Below, piece by piece: positions 16,714-26,710 of a DNA stretch of 64,000 bases (position 1 is its first letter; each line of letters starts with the position of its first letter). A program made the position numbers and the translations under genes. The DNA is from Drouetiella sp036703255 (GTDB lineage Bacteria; Cyanobacteriota; Cyanobacteriia; Elainellales; Elainellaceae): assembly GCA_036703255.1 (NCBI GenBank), contig DATNPL010000092.1, positions 62,001 to 126,000 of the forward strand, given 5' to 3'. Under the pieces are notes generated by a model. The model was given only the letters and a program-made list of their open reading frames with translations, was not told the DNA's origin and searched no databases.

Positions 16714-17514
16714 ATGCCTACCCCAGTGCCACAAGAACTCACTTCAGTTACCACCGAACTCAAAAGCGAAAGCTTACAGCTCCTACGGGAATACCACAAC
16801 GCACCCTGCGCTGAGATTCGCAACCAGCTTGTGCAGCTTAATTTTGGATTGGTCAGAAAGGAGGCCCATCACTGGGTCAATCAATGTACCGAAGGTTACG
16901 ACGACCTCCTGCAAGTTGGCAGCTTGGGCTTAATCCGAGCGATCGAGCGGTTCGATATCACCAAAGGGCATGCCTTTAGCTCTTTCGCCATTCCCTATAT
17001 TCGGGGTGAAATTCAGCACTATCTGCGCGATAAAGGCTCTACTGTACGCATTCCTCGACGCTGGCAAGCTCTTCAGCATCAGGCCGCTCTCATCACACGC
17101 GACCTTCATGCTCAGCTTCATCGCCAACCCACTGATGCAGAAGTGGCAAAAGTTTTAGAAATTTCTGTAGCAGAGTGGCAAGAAATTAAGCTGGCCTATC
17201 GCAATCGTGCCCCATTGAGCTTGGACGCACCCATGCGGGATGAGGAAGAAGGCGCAGCATCCTTGGGCGATTTGGTGCCTGATGTGCAATACCACAGCTT
17301 CCAATTGGCGCAAGAAGACCAAATTCGTTTGCAGCAGTCTCTAGTGCAGCTAGAGAACCGAACGCGCGAGGTGCTGGAATTTGTTTTCCTCCATGATCTG
17401 ACTCAGAAAGAAACCGCAGAGCGTTTAGGCATTAGCTCTGTCACGGTTTCTCGGCGCGTGAAGAAAGGCTTGAAATCCCTAAGAAAGTTGATGATGGGCG
17501 CAGCGACCTGTTAA
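16714..17514 (+). CDS. sigF: Group 3 RNA polymerase sigma factor, SigF-like
   Basis: Alternative sigma factor, 266 residues. Region 2 is clear (LVQLNFGLVRKEAH, YDDLLQVGSLGLIRAIERFD, AFSSFAIPYIRGEIQHYLRD). Region 3 follows (VRIPRRWQALQHQ). Region 4 ends with the helix-turn-helix LTQKETAERLGISSVTVSRRVKKGLKSL. Length and the YIRGEIQHYLRDKGSTVRIPRR stretch match cyanobacterial SigF, which in Synechocystis controls motility and pilus genes. No anti-sigma gene is adjacent. The TPR gene begins 65 bp downstream and is likely co-transcribed. Confidence 0.9.
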   Translation: MPTPVPQELTSVTTELKSESLQLLREYHNAPCAEIRNQLVQLNFGLVRKEAHHWVNQCTEGYDDLLQVGSLGLIRAIERFDITKGHAFSSFAIPYIRGEIQHYLRDKGSTVRIPRRWQALQHQAALITRDLHAQLHRQPTDAEVAKVLEISVAEWQEIKLAYRNRAPLSLDAPMRDEEEGAASLGDLVPDVQYHSFQLAQEDQIRLQQSLVQLENRTREVLEFVFLHDLTQKETAERLGISSVTVSRRVKKGLKSLRKLMMGAATC

Positions 17515-17579
17515 TGTTCGTTCTATAAAGAATGTTATTCCGCAGGTTCGCCCGAAGCGGTTCGGGATTTTCTATCCCC

Positions 17580-19460
17580 ATGCCAGACGCTCCTCCATTG
17601 CGCGATCGCTATCTTGCTCTCATCGATCAAGTGGTGCAGATGACCCTCAAAGGGCAGATCCGCTCTAAAGAGCAGGTCTACCAAATGCTTCAGGAAGGCG
17701 TAGACGCTGGAACGGGGGAGATTTTTGAGCGGTATTTGGGCGATCGCCTTACAGAAACTCAGCAGCAGGCAGACAACCGCGACAATGAGCTAAAGCAAGC
17801 CAAAGCCACCCGTATTCTCCGAGCGCTTCAGACGATTCGGGGAGAATGGGAGCGCTGGCAGACCCAAAACCAGGCAACTGTGGTTCTGGACACGGCACTA
17901 CGACAGATCACTGCCGCAGACGATCGCCTCAGCGTCTTTCTGCGAGTTACTGACCCTAATTTGCCCAAACCTCTCAATCTGTCTCAGCTCCAGCAATTTG
18001 CCCAAAAGATGCGATCGGCTCAAGAGCTGAGTGACTTGTTGGCAGGAGATCAGCAAGAGGCTCAACAAGAGCTTCAGCAGATTTCTCAGGGCATTATGCG
18101 CGGTTTGGAGTCATGGAGCCGCCTAGAAAATCATCTAGTGAGCTGGATCTATGATCAGAGCCAGGGTCAGTTAGGCTTTGGGGGTGCCCCTAGCGATCGA
18201 GGTCCTTGGATAGCCTGGTCTAAGCAGGTGAACAGCGCTACTCTTAAATCGTTATTTCAATCACTGGCAGTAGGGCAATCTCCGGTTGAATGGATCAACC
18301 AGCAGCCAGATTTTAACCTGAGCGATTTTGTAGAGGCGGTCAATGTTTTACGCTATCTACAGCTAGGCTTGGTGAACTGGTTTGATAAGCTGGTCTACGA
18401 TGCCAAGGTGGGAGCCAAGCTATCTATCTCAACTTTCCTAGGATTTGCCGTCATTTGGTCGCAACTGGCCAACGGTTTTAATCAGGCTGTTTTGCCCCGC
18501 CGCGATCGCTTTGTCAACGGCTGCTTTCAGATGACGCTGCAAATTTTGCGCGTGTTTGCCCAACGCCCCTACTTTCCGCTTTACGGCAATATTTTTGCCT
18601 CTTTTTCGGGAGAGTATCTGCGGGATGCCCTTAGCTACTTAGATGAGCCACTACGGCAGGAAGAAGGCACTCAGGAAAAGGCGCGAATTCTCACTTTATT
18701 AGGATCTTCAATGCGGGCACTCGGGCAAATTGAGCGGGCGATCGCTCTACATCAACAGGCTCTTGATATTGCCCGTACTGCCGCTGACACTGCCTGCGAA
18801 ATTGCAAACCTCAATCATCTCAGCCGCGCCTGTGTATCTCAATCTAGCTATGCAGAGGCAATTAACTACAGCCAGCGTGCCGTGATTTTGAGTCGGCAGA
18901 AGGGCGATCGCTTAGGCGAGGCAAACGCATTGGCTAATTTGGGTTACAGCGAGGTGTTTCAGGCGCAGCAGCTAGAGCAGGCCGATCCGGAGCGGTTTGA
19001 GATGGCGATCGACCGATTGCAGCAGGGGTTAGAGCTATCAGAGAGATTGGGCGATCGCCAGAGTCAGGCTCTATGCCTCAGCAGTCTAGGCATGGCTCAG
19101 ATCTTGATTGAAGAGCCTCAGATGGCGATCGAATATTTGGAGAAAGGCATTCAGGCAGCTCAGGTTTCGGGAGATGTTTATCTGCAAGGGCAAAATTTGT
19201 CTTATTTAGCTGAAGCTTACTATCGGCTGCAAAATTCCTCTCAAGCCATTCAGATGGCGTGTTTAGGCATGTATTTGCTAGAGCAGATTGGCTCAGCAAG
19301 CTGGCGGCAAGCCGCAGGTTTACTGATTGTGTTGCGGGGGCAGTTGGGCGAAGCAGAGTTTGGTTCGCTACTGAAGCAGCAGAGGGGAAGCATTATCGCG
19401 GCGATCGGCGTAGATGGATATGATCACCTGCCTGATCTGCTGGAGCTGTATTCGAGTTAG
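17580..19460 (+). CDS. Tetratricopeptide-repeat protein
   Basis: About 626 residues from the preferred ATG at 17580 (MPDAPPLRDRY); an in-frame start at 17532 would add 16 basic residues. The N-terminal ~320 residues are a helical region I do not recognise, rich in Q, L and E. A weakly hydrophobic stretch follows (STFLGFAVIWSQLANGF). From about residue 365 there are at least four TPR units (LGSSMRALGQIERAIALHQQALDIA, ...YAEAINYSQRAVILSRQKGD, ...LQQGLELSERLGDRQSQALC, ...AIEYLEKGIQAAQVSGD). TPRs mediate protein contacts. Its position behind sigF suggests, but does not show, a link to the sigma factor. Confidence 0.85.
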   Translation: MPDAPPLRDRYLALIDQVVQMTLKGQIRSKEQVYQMLQEGVDAGTGEIFERYLGDRLTETQQQADNRDNELKQAKATRILRALQTIRGEWERWQTQNQATVVLDTALRQITAADDRLSVFLRVTDPNLPKPLNLSQLQQFAQKMRSAQELSDLLAGDQQEAQQELQQISQGIMRGLESWSRLENHLVSWIYDQSQGQLGFGGAPSDRGPWIAWSKQVNSATLKSLFQSLAVGQSPVEWINQQPDFNLSDFVEAVNVLRYLQLGLVNWFDKLVYDAKVGAKLSISTFLGFAVIWSQLANGFNQAVLPRRDRFVNGCFQMTLQILRVFAQRPYFPLYGNIFASFSGEYLRDALSYLDEPLRQEEGTQEKARILTLLGSSMRALGQIERAIALHQQALDIARTAADTACEIANLNHLSRACVSQSSYAEAINYSQRAVILSRQKGDRLGEANALANLGYSEVFQAQQLEQADPERFEMAIDRLQQGLELSERLGDRQSQALCLSSLGMAQILIEEPQMAIEYLEKGIQAAQVSGDVYLQGQNLSYLAEAYYRLQNSSQAIQMACLGMYLLEQIGSASWRQAAGLLIVLRGQLGEAEFGSLLKQQRGSIIAAIGVDGYDHLPDLLELYSS

Positions 19461-19491
19461 GGCGTTTCTCCTGGCAAAGCCAGAGCCATTT

Positions 19492-19532
19492 TCAGGATAA
19501 TTTTTCGAGGTTCACTCAAAAAATTATCCTGA
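19492..19532. repeat. Long intergenic palindrome with a different loop (GTTCA)
   Basis: 18-position arms 19492-19509 and 19515-19532 with one C-A mismatch and a 5-nt loop GTTCA. T-left/A-right polarity as in the pentaloop family, but without the CTCC tip. It lies in the convergent gap between the TPR gene and glyS. Confidence 0.8.
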
Positions 19533-19558
19533 TGCGTTTAGAGATGGAACGATGGGGA

Positions 19559-21715
19559 TTATCCCTTAACGATCGCCCCAAAATCTGCCAGAGTTCGCGC
19601 ATGATTTCTGAGCAGCCCCAGCAAATTTAGGCGATTCTGCCGAATTTCCGGATCAGCATCCATCACCATTACACTTTGTGATCCATCAAAAAAGTTTTGG
19701 ATCACAGGCACCACTTCAATCAGTGCATCTAGAAGAGTTTGATAATTTCGTTCGGTTTGAGCCGCCTGAGTTTGGGGCACCAGTTTGACGATCGCATCAT
19801 AAAAATCTTGCTCAGAGGGCTGCTGAAAAAGGCTAGGACGGACGATCGCCACTGGCTCTAATTGCAGGGTATCTAGATCCCCTTGAGCTGCCAAACGCGA
19901 GGCGCGATTGACCGTTTCATAGATTGTATCTAGCGCTTTGGTCTGGCGGATGCTCTTCAAAAATTGAGCGCGATCGCGCACATCTAACGGGTTTTGCAAG
20001 GCGCGATCGGCATACTCAGGGTCATTCTCCCCCAAGACGGCATTGACCAAATCGTAGTCAATTCCCTGATCTTCTTGAAGTAGAGTTCTGACTCGCTGCA
20101 AAAAGAAGTCACGAAGCTGCTGATTTAAGGTGGTAGCTGTTGCTGCTGCTTTCGGATAAGCTGCCACAAAGTCAGTAATGACTTGTTCCAAGAGGTGGTC
20201 AAGGTTAAGCTTCAGGTCAGCCGACCAGGTGATATTAAGAACTGCATTTGCAGCTCGACGCAGGGCAAAAGGATCAGAAGACCCTGTTGGCAACATTCCC
20301 AAGCTAAAGATTCCGACCAGCGTATCGAGGCGATCGGCTAAACCCACCACTTGACCTGTCAAAGTTTGCGGCAGTTGATCTCCTGCGCCTCGGGGCAAGT
20401 AATGTTCAGAGATTGCGGTTGCCACTTCCGGCGATTCACCGCTGCTCAGCGCATATTTTTGCCCCATAATGCCTTGCAGCTCAGGAAATTCGCCGACCAT
20501 TTGAGTCACCAAGTCTGCTTTGCAAAGCAGCGCCGCCCGCCGAATAGTAGCCCGATCGCCTGCATTGACCTGAAGCTGATCGGCAATTCGATCGCTGATT
20601 TGGACAATCCGATCGACTTTTGCCCGCACTGAACCCAATTCTTCCTGAAAGGTCACAGTGTCTAGCCGAGGCAAGTAGTTTTCTAACGGCTGTTTGCGAT
20701 CGGCCTCAAAAAAATATTGCCCGTCAGATAGACGTGCTCGAATGACGCGAGCATTTCCGGCGGCCACAATGTCAGCTTTGGCAGGGTCGCCATTGGAAAT
20801 AGTGATGAAATAGGGCAACAGCTCAGATGAGCCAACTGTTTTGACGATGGGGAAATAGCGCTGATGGCTTTCCATTTCCATCACAACCACTTCAGGCGGC
20901 AATTCTAAAAATGCTGGATCAAACCGACCTATCACCGCTGAGGGAGACTCCACCAAGTCTCGCACTTCTTGCAAGAGGCTGGGCGTGATCAGGGCATGAC
21001 CACCTACAGATTGGGCTGCTGCCTGAGCTTGGTGCATGATTGCAGCCTGCCGCAGGTCAGGATCAACTTCAACAGAGGCCGCTCTCAAATCTGTCAGGTA
21101 GGTAGAGGCATGGGCGATCGCAATAGGGTTGGGATGCAAAACGCGATGACCTTGCGTTAGGCGATCGCTAGTGCAGCTTTCAGAGCCATTGACCAGGGTG
21201 ATGGGCAAAATCGCGTCGTCGAGGAGAGCTACCAGCCAGCGAATAGGGCGAGGAAACCGCAAGTCTCCGTCGCCCCAGCGCATGAATCGCTTGCCCTCTA
21301 AACCGAAAATCCACTGAGGTACCAGCTCTGCCAGAAGAGTAGCCGTCGAGCGACCCGCGATTTTCTGTTGTACAAAGATAAATTCGCCTTTGTCGGTCGA
21401 TCGCACCTCAAACGCCTCTAGTGAAACGCCCCGAGATCGGGCAAAGCCCTCTGCCGCCTTGGTGGGCTTGCCATCTTTGAAAGCTGCTTGAACAGAAGGC
21501 CCTTTGACTTCTTCCTCACGATCGGGCTGCTGAGCGGGCAATCCCTCAAGCAGCAAGGCCAATCGTCTAGGAGTGCCGTAGACTTCAACCGACTTGGGTG
21601 TCAGGAAAGCCTCGCTTAAGCTGACAGGAATCCGCGATCGCCACTGTGCCAGCGCTTCTTCCACAAAACTTGCGGGTAATTCTTCAGTTCCAACTTCCAA
21701 CAAAAACGTGACCAT
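19559..21715 (-). CDS. glyS: Glycyl-tRNA synthetase beta subunit
   Basis: Beta chain of the alpha2beta2 bacterial glycyl-tRNA synthetase, needed for tRNA binding and charging. About 718 residues, standard length. The N-terminal family signature LLEVGTEELPASFVEEAL, the core FMRWGDGDLRFPRPIRWLVALL, and the HD-like segment LADRLDTLVGIFSLG...SDPFALRR are all present. I start at the ATG at 21715 (MVTFLLEVG), two codons after an alternative. The alpha subunit (glyQ) is not in the window. Confidence 0.97.
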   Translation of the reverse strand: MVTFLLEVGTEELPASFVEEALAQWRSRIPVSLSEAFLTPKSVEVYGTPRRLALLLEGLPAQQPDREEEVKGPSVQAAFKDGKPTKAAEGFARSRGVSLEAFEVRSTDKGEFIFVQQKIAGRSTATLLAELVPQWIFGLEGKRFMRWGDGDLRFPRPIRWLVALLDDAILPITLVNGSESCTSDRLTQGHRVLHPNPIAIAHASTYLTDLRAASVEVDPDLRQAAIMHQAQAAAQSVGGHALITPSLLQEVRDLVESPSAVIGRFDPAFLELPPEVVVMEMESHQRYFPIVKTVGSSELLPYFITISNGDPAKADIVAAGNARVIRARLSDGQYFFEADRKQPLENYLPRLDTVTFQEELGSVRAKVDRIVQISDRIADQLQVNAGDRATIRRAALLCKADLVTQMVGEFPELQGIMGQKYALSSGESPEVATAISEHYLPRGAGDQLPQTLTGQVVGLADRLDTLVGIFSLGMLPTGSSDPFALRRAANAVLNITWSADLKLNLDHLLEQVITDFVAAYPKAAATATTLNQQLRDFFLQRVRTLLQEDQGIDYDLVNAVLGENDPEYADRALQNPLDVRDRAQFLKSIRQTKALDTIYETVNRASRLAAQGDLDTLQLEPVAIVRPSLFQQPSEQDFYDAIVKLVPQTQAAQTERNYQTLLDALIEVVPVIQNFFDGSQSVMVMDADPEIRQNRLNLLGLLRNHARTLADFGAIVKG

Positions 21716-22255
21716 ACACACCAGGAGTTGAGCGATTAAGCAGAGACAGCAAGCAAAAGCTAGGATAAAGCATGAGCGCCGCTGGTTTGCGGCACTGCGC
21801 CAATTTCACTAGTTTACTGGCACAGTGCTGCGAGTGATAACCCTGGCTGCAAAACCCGTGCAAACCCTGAAGGACGTGAGCAATTTCACAGCGGCTCAGC
21901 ATTTTCCTCATTGAGGGTATCACTCAGCAGAAGATAGAGTTGCAAAGCAAGAGGACAGAGCCAAGGGCTTTAGCTCAGTCACTTCACTGAGTCTTTACCA
22001 GACTTAGGTGTCAAAAACCACATTAAATCAGTCATAACTAGAAAAATAGCTTTCGATAAATTCACTCTGCGCACAAGTTTTCTCTTCACCCAAATCTTCA
22101 ACTTAATAAAAACTAAAATCTGCTCGCCAACGTCTCTGTTTTTACAGATTGTATTGGGGATTTTGCTTTAGCAGGTTTTGCTGCGCGAGGGTCATGCATG
22201 TGATACCGAGCCTTAGTCCGCTCGCCAATGAAGTTATTGATCAAGGCTTACCGTT
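21716..22255. other. Intergenic region between divergent glyS and the aminotransferase gene
   Basis: 540 bp. A short hairpin CTCAGT-CACTTC-ACTGAG lies at 21974-21991. I see no glycine riboswitch or other recognised leader, and no credible frame. Confidence 0.45.
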
Positions 22256-23455
22256 ATGAGTCTCCCGTCCACTATTCCATTTGTCGATTTCAGCCTGCAA
22301 CATCAACCGATACAAGATCAACTAGAGCAAGCCATTCAGGACGTTATCCAGAAAGGCGATTATGTTTTAGGGCAAGCCCTTTTAGACTTCGAGCAAACCT
22401 TTGCGCAAGCCTGCGGCACTGCTTACGGTGTAGGGGTAGCATCGGGCACAGATGCTATTGCTTTGGGTCTGCAAGCCTGTGGCATTGGGCTAGGCGACGA
22501 AGTGATTTTACCTGCCAATACTTTTGTTGCCACACTGATTGGAGTAATGCGATCGGGGGCAACACCCGTTTTCGTAGATTGCGATTTGCAAACGGCACTC
22601 ATTGACCTAGCAGCAGCTGAGAAAGCCATCACAGCCCGCACTCGAGCCATTATTCCGGTGCATCTCTATGGTCAGATGGTTTCTCCAAATCGGCTGCTGG
22701 ACTTGGCTAGCACCTATGATTTGCTGATTTTTGAAGATGCTGCCCAAGCGCATTTAGCAGAGCGAGAGGGATATCATGCTGGCGCAGTAGGCATCGCAGC
22801 CGCGTTTAGCTTTTACCCCAGCAAAAATTTGGGTGCATTTGGGGATGGCGGCATGCTGGTGACGCAAGAGGAAATTGTGGCTCAAACGATGCGATCGATC
22901 CGCAATTATGGAGCCACCCGCAAGTATTTCCACACAGATCAAGGTACGAATAGTCGATTAGACACGCTCCAAGCAGCCGTTTTGCAAACAAAACTACCCC
23001 ATCTGCGAGGCTGGAACGCCGATCGCAATCGCATTGCTCAACAATACAACGCCTTGTTTCAGCCTTTGACAGACTACGGCATCATGCCGATCGTCAACCT
23101 GAGCGGCGAAGGGCATGTCTACCATCTTTATGTGATTCGAGTTTTAGAGGATTGCCCAATCGATCGCACTGCTCTGCAAGAGGAGCTAAACACTCTAGGC
23201 ATTCAAACGGGTATTCACTATCCCATTCCTTGTCACCTACAGCCTGCATTCCAGCAGTTGGGATATGCCGTAGAAGACTTTCCTCAGTCTGAAAAACTAA
23301 GTCAAGAGATCTTATCGCTGCCCATGTATCCAGGGTTGCACGAAAGCCAGATCGGTCAGGTTGTTTCTGCGATCGCAGGTTTGGTAGGTTGTCCTACAGG
23401 ACGTTTAGAGCTTGACCCAGCACTATCCGCTCAGCCTTCTCTAATTTTGGGTTAA
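22256..23455 (+). CDS. DegT/DnrJ/EryC1/StrS family PLP-dependent aminotransferase
   Basis: Sugar aminotransferase family: transfers an amino group to a nucleotide-linked keto sugar used in polysaccharide, O-antigen or secondary-metabolite synthesis. 399 residues. Signatures: the VASGTDAIALGLQACGIG cofactor-phosphate loop, FEDAAQAHLA (pyridine-nitrogen aspartate) and FYPSKNLGAFGDGGM with the Schiff-base lysine. C-terminal HYPIPCHLQPAFQQLGY is also typical. No other nucleotide-sugar gene is next to it, so the pathway is unassigned. Confidence 0.94.
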   Translation: MSLPSTIPFVDFSLQHQPIQDQLEQAIQDVIQKGDYVLGQALLDFEQTFAQACGTAYGVGVASGTDAIALGLQACGIGLGDEVILPANTFVATLIGVMRSGATPVFVDCDLQTALIDLAAAEKAITARTRAIIPVHLYGQMVSPNRLLDLASTYDLLIFEDAAQAHLAEREGYHAGAVGIAAAFSFYPSKNLGAFGDGGMLVTQEEIVAQTMRSIRNYGATRKYFHTDQGTNSRLDTLQAAVLQTKLPHLRGWNADRNRIAQQYNALFQPLTDYGIMPIVNLSGEGHVYHLYVIRVLEDCPIDRTALQEELNTLGIQTGIHYPIPCHLQPAFQQLGYAVEDFPQSEKLSQEILSLPMYPGLHESQIGQVVSAIAGLVGCPTGRLELDPALSAQPSLILG

Positions 23456-23939
23456 GCCATTGTGCTGCCATCCAGAATGGGAGTAGCTCAGCATATCTCA
23501 GTCAATCCCTAATCGAAGTAGATTCCTTGGGCGTGTACTGCACGCCCAAAACTGCTGCCTGGGTGAAGCTGTCTGGGCACATGGGAGAGCGTGCTTAACC
23601 TGCTGAGGTTGTCTCACTCACGCTTTAGTAAATAATTTGATACAAAATGAGAGCGGCATTGTATTGGGTGAAAAACTCGGCAATGCCACCTGTTTTTTTT
23701 TGAAGGAATATTTCTCTCTCCTCAGCTATTCGGCATAAATTATGTACTTTTGATAGCAAGCTTTGGATGCACGCTATATTGTGAGTACTGGGGTGAGATG
23801 ATATTAAACCATCGTAAATGCATTGCCCTCAAGGCTTACAGGTGTTTTGAAGCGGTTTCTGAAGCTGAAAATTTTAGAGACAGTTGCCTGAGAATTTGTT
23901 AACATGCGTAAATATTACATTTCGTAAACTCGTTTAAGA
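23456..23939. other. Intergenic region with a short hairpin
   Basis: It contains a 9-bp-stem hairpin at 23527-23549 (TTGGGCGTG, loop TACTG, CACGCCCAA) 71 bp after the aminotransferase stop. It shares the 5-nt loop size and T-left/A-right polarity with the palindrome family, but is shorter. The rest is AT-rich, with a run of eight or nine Ts near 23692-23701. Confidence 0.55.
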
Positions 23940-24248
23940 ATGCTCATTATTATATTCTTGGTCATTGGTTTGATTGCATGGGCGCTGCATCTAATGCAGG
24001 AAGCAATCCAACGCCGCGAATTCTCTCTGATGCTGGCGGGCTTTCTCGTGTCTTCAACGGCAGCAGCCATGATGGCGGTTTACTTTTTAATGAGTCATTA
24101 CGTTGGATATATGTCTGAGATGACTGAGCGAGCTTATGGCTCGACCTATGTTTCCAGCCAGCCCTATGAGTCGATCGAGTGGGCTACATTCAGTGAGTCT
24201 TTAAGTGAAAATCTTTTAGATCCAGCTACCCATTCTTTTAGTCGGTAA
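23940..24248 (+). CDS. Small membrane protein of unknown function
   Basis: 102 residues with two hydrophobic spans: residues 1-17 (MLIIIFLVIGLIAWALH) and about 28-53 (FSLMLAGFLVSSTAAAMMAVYFLM), joined by a short basic loop (QRRE). The tail of about 50 residues is polar with many Ser, Glu and Tyr. No family recognised. The ATG at 23940 is the first codon of the hydrophobic helix. A strong terminator follows 52 bp after the stop, supporting a real monocistronic gene. Confidence 0.72.
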   Translation: MLIIIFLVIGLIAWALHLMQEAIQRREFSLMLAGFLVSSTAAAMMAVYFLMSHYVGYMSEMTERAYGSTYVSSQPYESIEWATFSESLSENLLDPATHSFSR

Positions 24249-24300
24249 AGCGTCTGGGTAAGCCGACTTTGGTTTACTTAAGGCTATGGTTTTTCTTAAG

Positions 24301-24344
24301 GCCGATTCTCAAAGCACCTCTACGTCTTTGAGAATCGGCTTTTT
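24301..24344 (+). terminator. Strong intrinsic terminator
   Basis: 14-bp perfect stem GCCGATTCTCAAAG / CTTTGAGAATCGGC (24301-24314, 24326-24339), 11-nt loop, then TTTTT. It could also serve the convergent amidohydrolase gene. Confidence 0.9.
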
Positions 24345-24390
24345 AGATTTTATGGCGCACTACAAAGCCTGAGCTTGCCAAACCCCAAGT

Positions 24391-25620
24391 CTATTTTTGG
24401 GTTGTACAAAATTTTTCCACGCAGCGGACGAAAATTTCTACGCCCAGCCCCAGAGCCGTTTCGTCAAAGTCAAAGCGAGGGTGATGGTGAGGATAAGCGA
24501 GATCTTTGCCATCATTGGCTGAACCCAAGAAAAAATAGCAGCCTGGAACTTCTTTCAGGAAGAAAGACATGTCTTCGCCCCCCATCGTTTGACATTCGGG
24601 TACAACACTCATCGGGGTTTCTACCACCGCTTCAGCGATCGACCGTACCAGGTTCGTCATTGTGCGATCGTTAATCACAGGGGGGTAAAGCGACTGATAG
24701 GACAGCTCATAGGTTGCTCCGTAGCTTTGACAAATTCCAGCAATCACTTGCTCAAGCCGTTGTTGAAAGAAGCCCTCGAAGGCTGGATCAAAGTAGCGAA
24801 CGGTTCCCTGCATTTGAGCCATCGAAGGAATAACGTTGTGCGCGTGCCCTGCGTGCAGCGATCCAACAGTCACCACCGCAGATTTGAGAGGGTCAACATT
24901 ACGGGCCACGATCGCTTGGAGGGCGCTGACAATTTGGGCGCTGACGACAATGGGGTCAACCGTCTGGTGTGGCATGGCTCCATGCCCGCCTTTACCCCGA
25001 ATCGTGCAATCAAATAGCTCAACCGCAGCCATCATCGCTCCATCCCGCACGCCCACCGTACCCAAAGGCAGGTTATTCCATAAATGCAGCCCAATAATGG
25101 CATCTACATCTGGGTTTTTGAGCGCACCTGACTCAATCATTGGCTTTGCGCCACCTGGCCCTTCTTCAGCAGGTTGAAAGATAATTTTCACCGTTCCAGA
25201 AAACTGGTCGGGGTGCCGAGATAGATAGTAGGCGGTACCTAGAGCGATCGCTACATGTCCGTCATGGCCACAGGCATGCATGATGCCGTCATGCTGCGAT
25301 CGATAAGACACGAGGTTTTCTTCCTGAATCGGTAATGCATCCATATCAGCTCGGATACCTAACACAGGGCCAGTGCCCTTCTGCAAGCTGCCCCGCAAAA
25401 TCGCGACGGTTCCTGTTTGCGCTACACCTGTTTGATGCTCAATCCCCCATTCTGTCAGTAGACGCGTGATCATTTCTGCCGTCAGCGTTTCCCGAAAGCC
25501 TAATTCTGGTCTCTGGTGCAGCAACCTGCGCCATTCAACCAATTGAGGCTGCAAGGTGCGAATATCCAAGCGAATAGAAGATAGATTTTGAGCAAGCGTT
25601 GGGAAATGGGTAGAAACCAT
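24391..25620 (-). CDS. M20-family amidohydrolase (N-acyl-amino-acid amidohydrolase type)
   Basis: Metal-dependent cytosolic hydrolase of the M20D group (HipO/YxeP-like), cleaving N-acyl or N-benzoyl amino acids or related amides. About 409 residues from the ATG at 25620 (MVSTHFPTLAQ). The metal-binding segment ACGHDGHVA, the acidic PAEEGPGGAKPM with the catalytic Glu pair, and GLHLWNNLPLGTVG are intact. C-terminal GGEDMSFFLKEVPG carries another metal ligand region. An earlier in-frame ATG at 25683 would add 21 residues with no family support. bioD lies upstream on the same strand, 79 bp away. Confidence 0.93.
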   Translation of the reverse strand: MVSTHFPTLAQNLSSIRLDIRTLQPQLVEWRRLLHQRPELGFRETLTAEMITRLLTEWGIEHQTGVAQTGTVAILRGSLQKGTGPVLGIRADMDALPIQEENLVSYRSQHDGIMHACGHDGHVAIALGTAYYLSRHPDQFSGTVKIIFQPAEEGPGGAKPMIESGALKNPDVDAIIGLHLWNNLPLGTVGVRDGAMMAAVELFDCTIRGKGGHGAMPHQTVDPIVVSAQIVSALQAIVARNVDPLKSAVVTVGSLHAGHAHNVIPSMAQMQGTVRYFDPAFEGFFQQRLEQVIAGICQSYGATYELSYQSLYPPVINDRTMTNLVRSIAEAVVETPMSVVPECQTMGGEDMSFFLKEVPGCYFFLGSANDGKDLAYPHHHPRFDFDETALGLGVEIFVRCVEKFCTTQK

Positions 25621-25699
25621 GAGTTGAGAATTCTTCGTTAACAAATGCAGCGTCAAGCCGAAATATTCTTTAAGGTAGCGCACTCTTTAGGTCAGCAGT

Positions 25700-26398
25700 T
25701 TAGACGGGCAGAATTCTCTCTATGTCAAGGTTTGAGGCAATTTGAACTAACTTATCGAGATCGTCAGTTTTTTCGAGATGGGGAATGCAGCCTAAGATCG
25801 GCTTTTGCGTTAGAGAACGGATGAGATCAAGCGGCACCCAATCTTCTAGATCCTGGGCATGACAAGGTTGCACACAGTTGAGCACAATCCCCTTGAGATG
25901 GACATGGCACTGGCTTGCCAATGCAACATTTGCGACGGCCTGGGCGATTGCTCCGGGCTGTACGGGCACGACCAAAAGAGTTGGCAATCGCCAATCCCAA
26001 GCGAGATCCGCCACAGTCGTTTCATGGCTAATGGGAGAACCTAATCCACCTGAGCTTTCGATCAAGATAAACTCTCGTTGTTGACTCAGAACTTCAAACT
26101 GCTGCCATGCTTTTTCTAGCGGGACAGCCAAGCCTTCTCGATCTGCGGCGATCGGTGGAGCCAGACGGGTTGGAAAGTAAATGGGATTAATCTCCTCTAA
26201 AGTCTGCTTCAGATCGAATAGAGCCGCATAGTGAGCGCGATCGCCTCCAGTTTCTAGGGAGTCTGCACCGCATTGAATCGGCTTCAAAATCCCTAAACTT
26301 TGCGCTGCGCGATATCGCTGCCAATAGGCAGCTAGGGCAGAGGTTAAAACTGTTTTGCCAACTCCTGTGTCTGTCCCAGCAATCAGTAATGCGTTCAA
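25700..26398 (-). CDS. bioD: Dethiobiotin synthetase
   Basis: ATP-dependent carboxylation of 7,8-diaminopelargonate to dethiobiotin, the penultimate step of biotin synthesis. P-loop AGTDTGVGKT sits at the very N-terminus. The KPIQCG substrate segment, the ESSGGLGSPI motif and the C-terminal LGCIPHLEKTDD follow. I choose TTG at 26398 as start: the protein then begins MNALLIAGTDTGVGKT as in the family, and GGAG lies 8 bp upstream. A longer frame to 26482 would add 28 atypical residues. At 232 residues it is normal. No other bio genes are in the window. Confidence 0.93.
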   Translation of the reverse strand: MNALLIAGTDTGVGKTVLTSALAAYWQRYRAAQSLGILKPIQCGADSLETGGDRAHYAALFDLKQTLEEINPIYFPTRLAPPIAADREGLAVPLEKAWQQFEVLSQQREFILIESSGGLGSPISHETTVADLAWDWRLPTLLVVPVQPGAIAQAVANVALASQCHVHLKGIVLNCVQPCHAQDLEDWVPLDLIRSLTQKPILGCIPHLEKTDDLDKLVQIASNLDIERILPV

Positions 26399-26553
26399 GC
26401 AAGCAACTCCCTTTAGGTCATAGCGCGATATGAACAATGTTCTAAAGCGTGTTTTAAGACGCAATTGCTCTGCAATTTCCAATCAAAGTCAGATTCTCAA
26501 GAGCAGAAGTTACATTCTCCACCAAATTGCTCTAGAATAGGAGACTGTTGCCT

Positions 26554-26627
26554 CGGGATGTAGCGCAGCTTGGTAGCGCGCCTGCTTTGGGAGCAGGATG
26601 TCGCAGGTTCGAATCCTGTCATCCCGA
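26554..26627 (+). tRNA. tRNA-Pro (anticodon UGG)
   Basis: 74-nt cloverleaf. Acceptor arms CGGGATG (26554-26560) and CATCCCG (26620-26626) pair fully, discriminator A at 26627. Anticodon stem CCTGC/GCAGG with loop TTTGGGA gives TGG. GGTTCGAATCC forms the T-loop. CCA is not encoded. Confidence 0.97.
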
Positions 26628-26710
26628 CTTGGTCTTGTAAGACTCATATTCTAAAAGCCGACCTCACGGGGGCTTAGAGCCACTAGGATTCGTGGATGGA
26701 TTAACCTGAG

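Noticed and set aside
21716..22255. Glycine riboswitch upstream of glyS
   Set aside because: No conserved core was recognisable in the leader.
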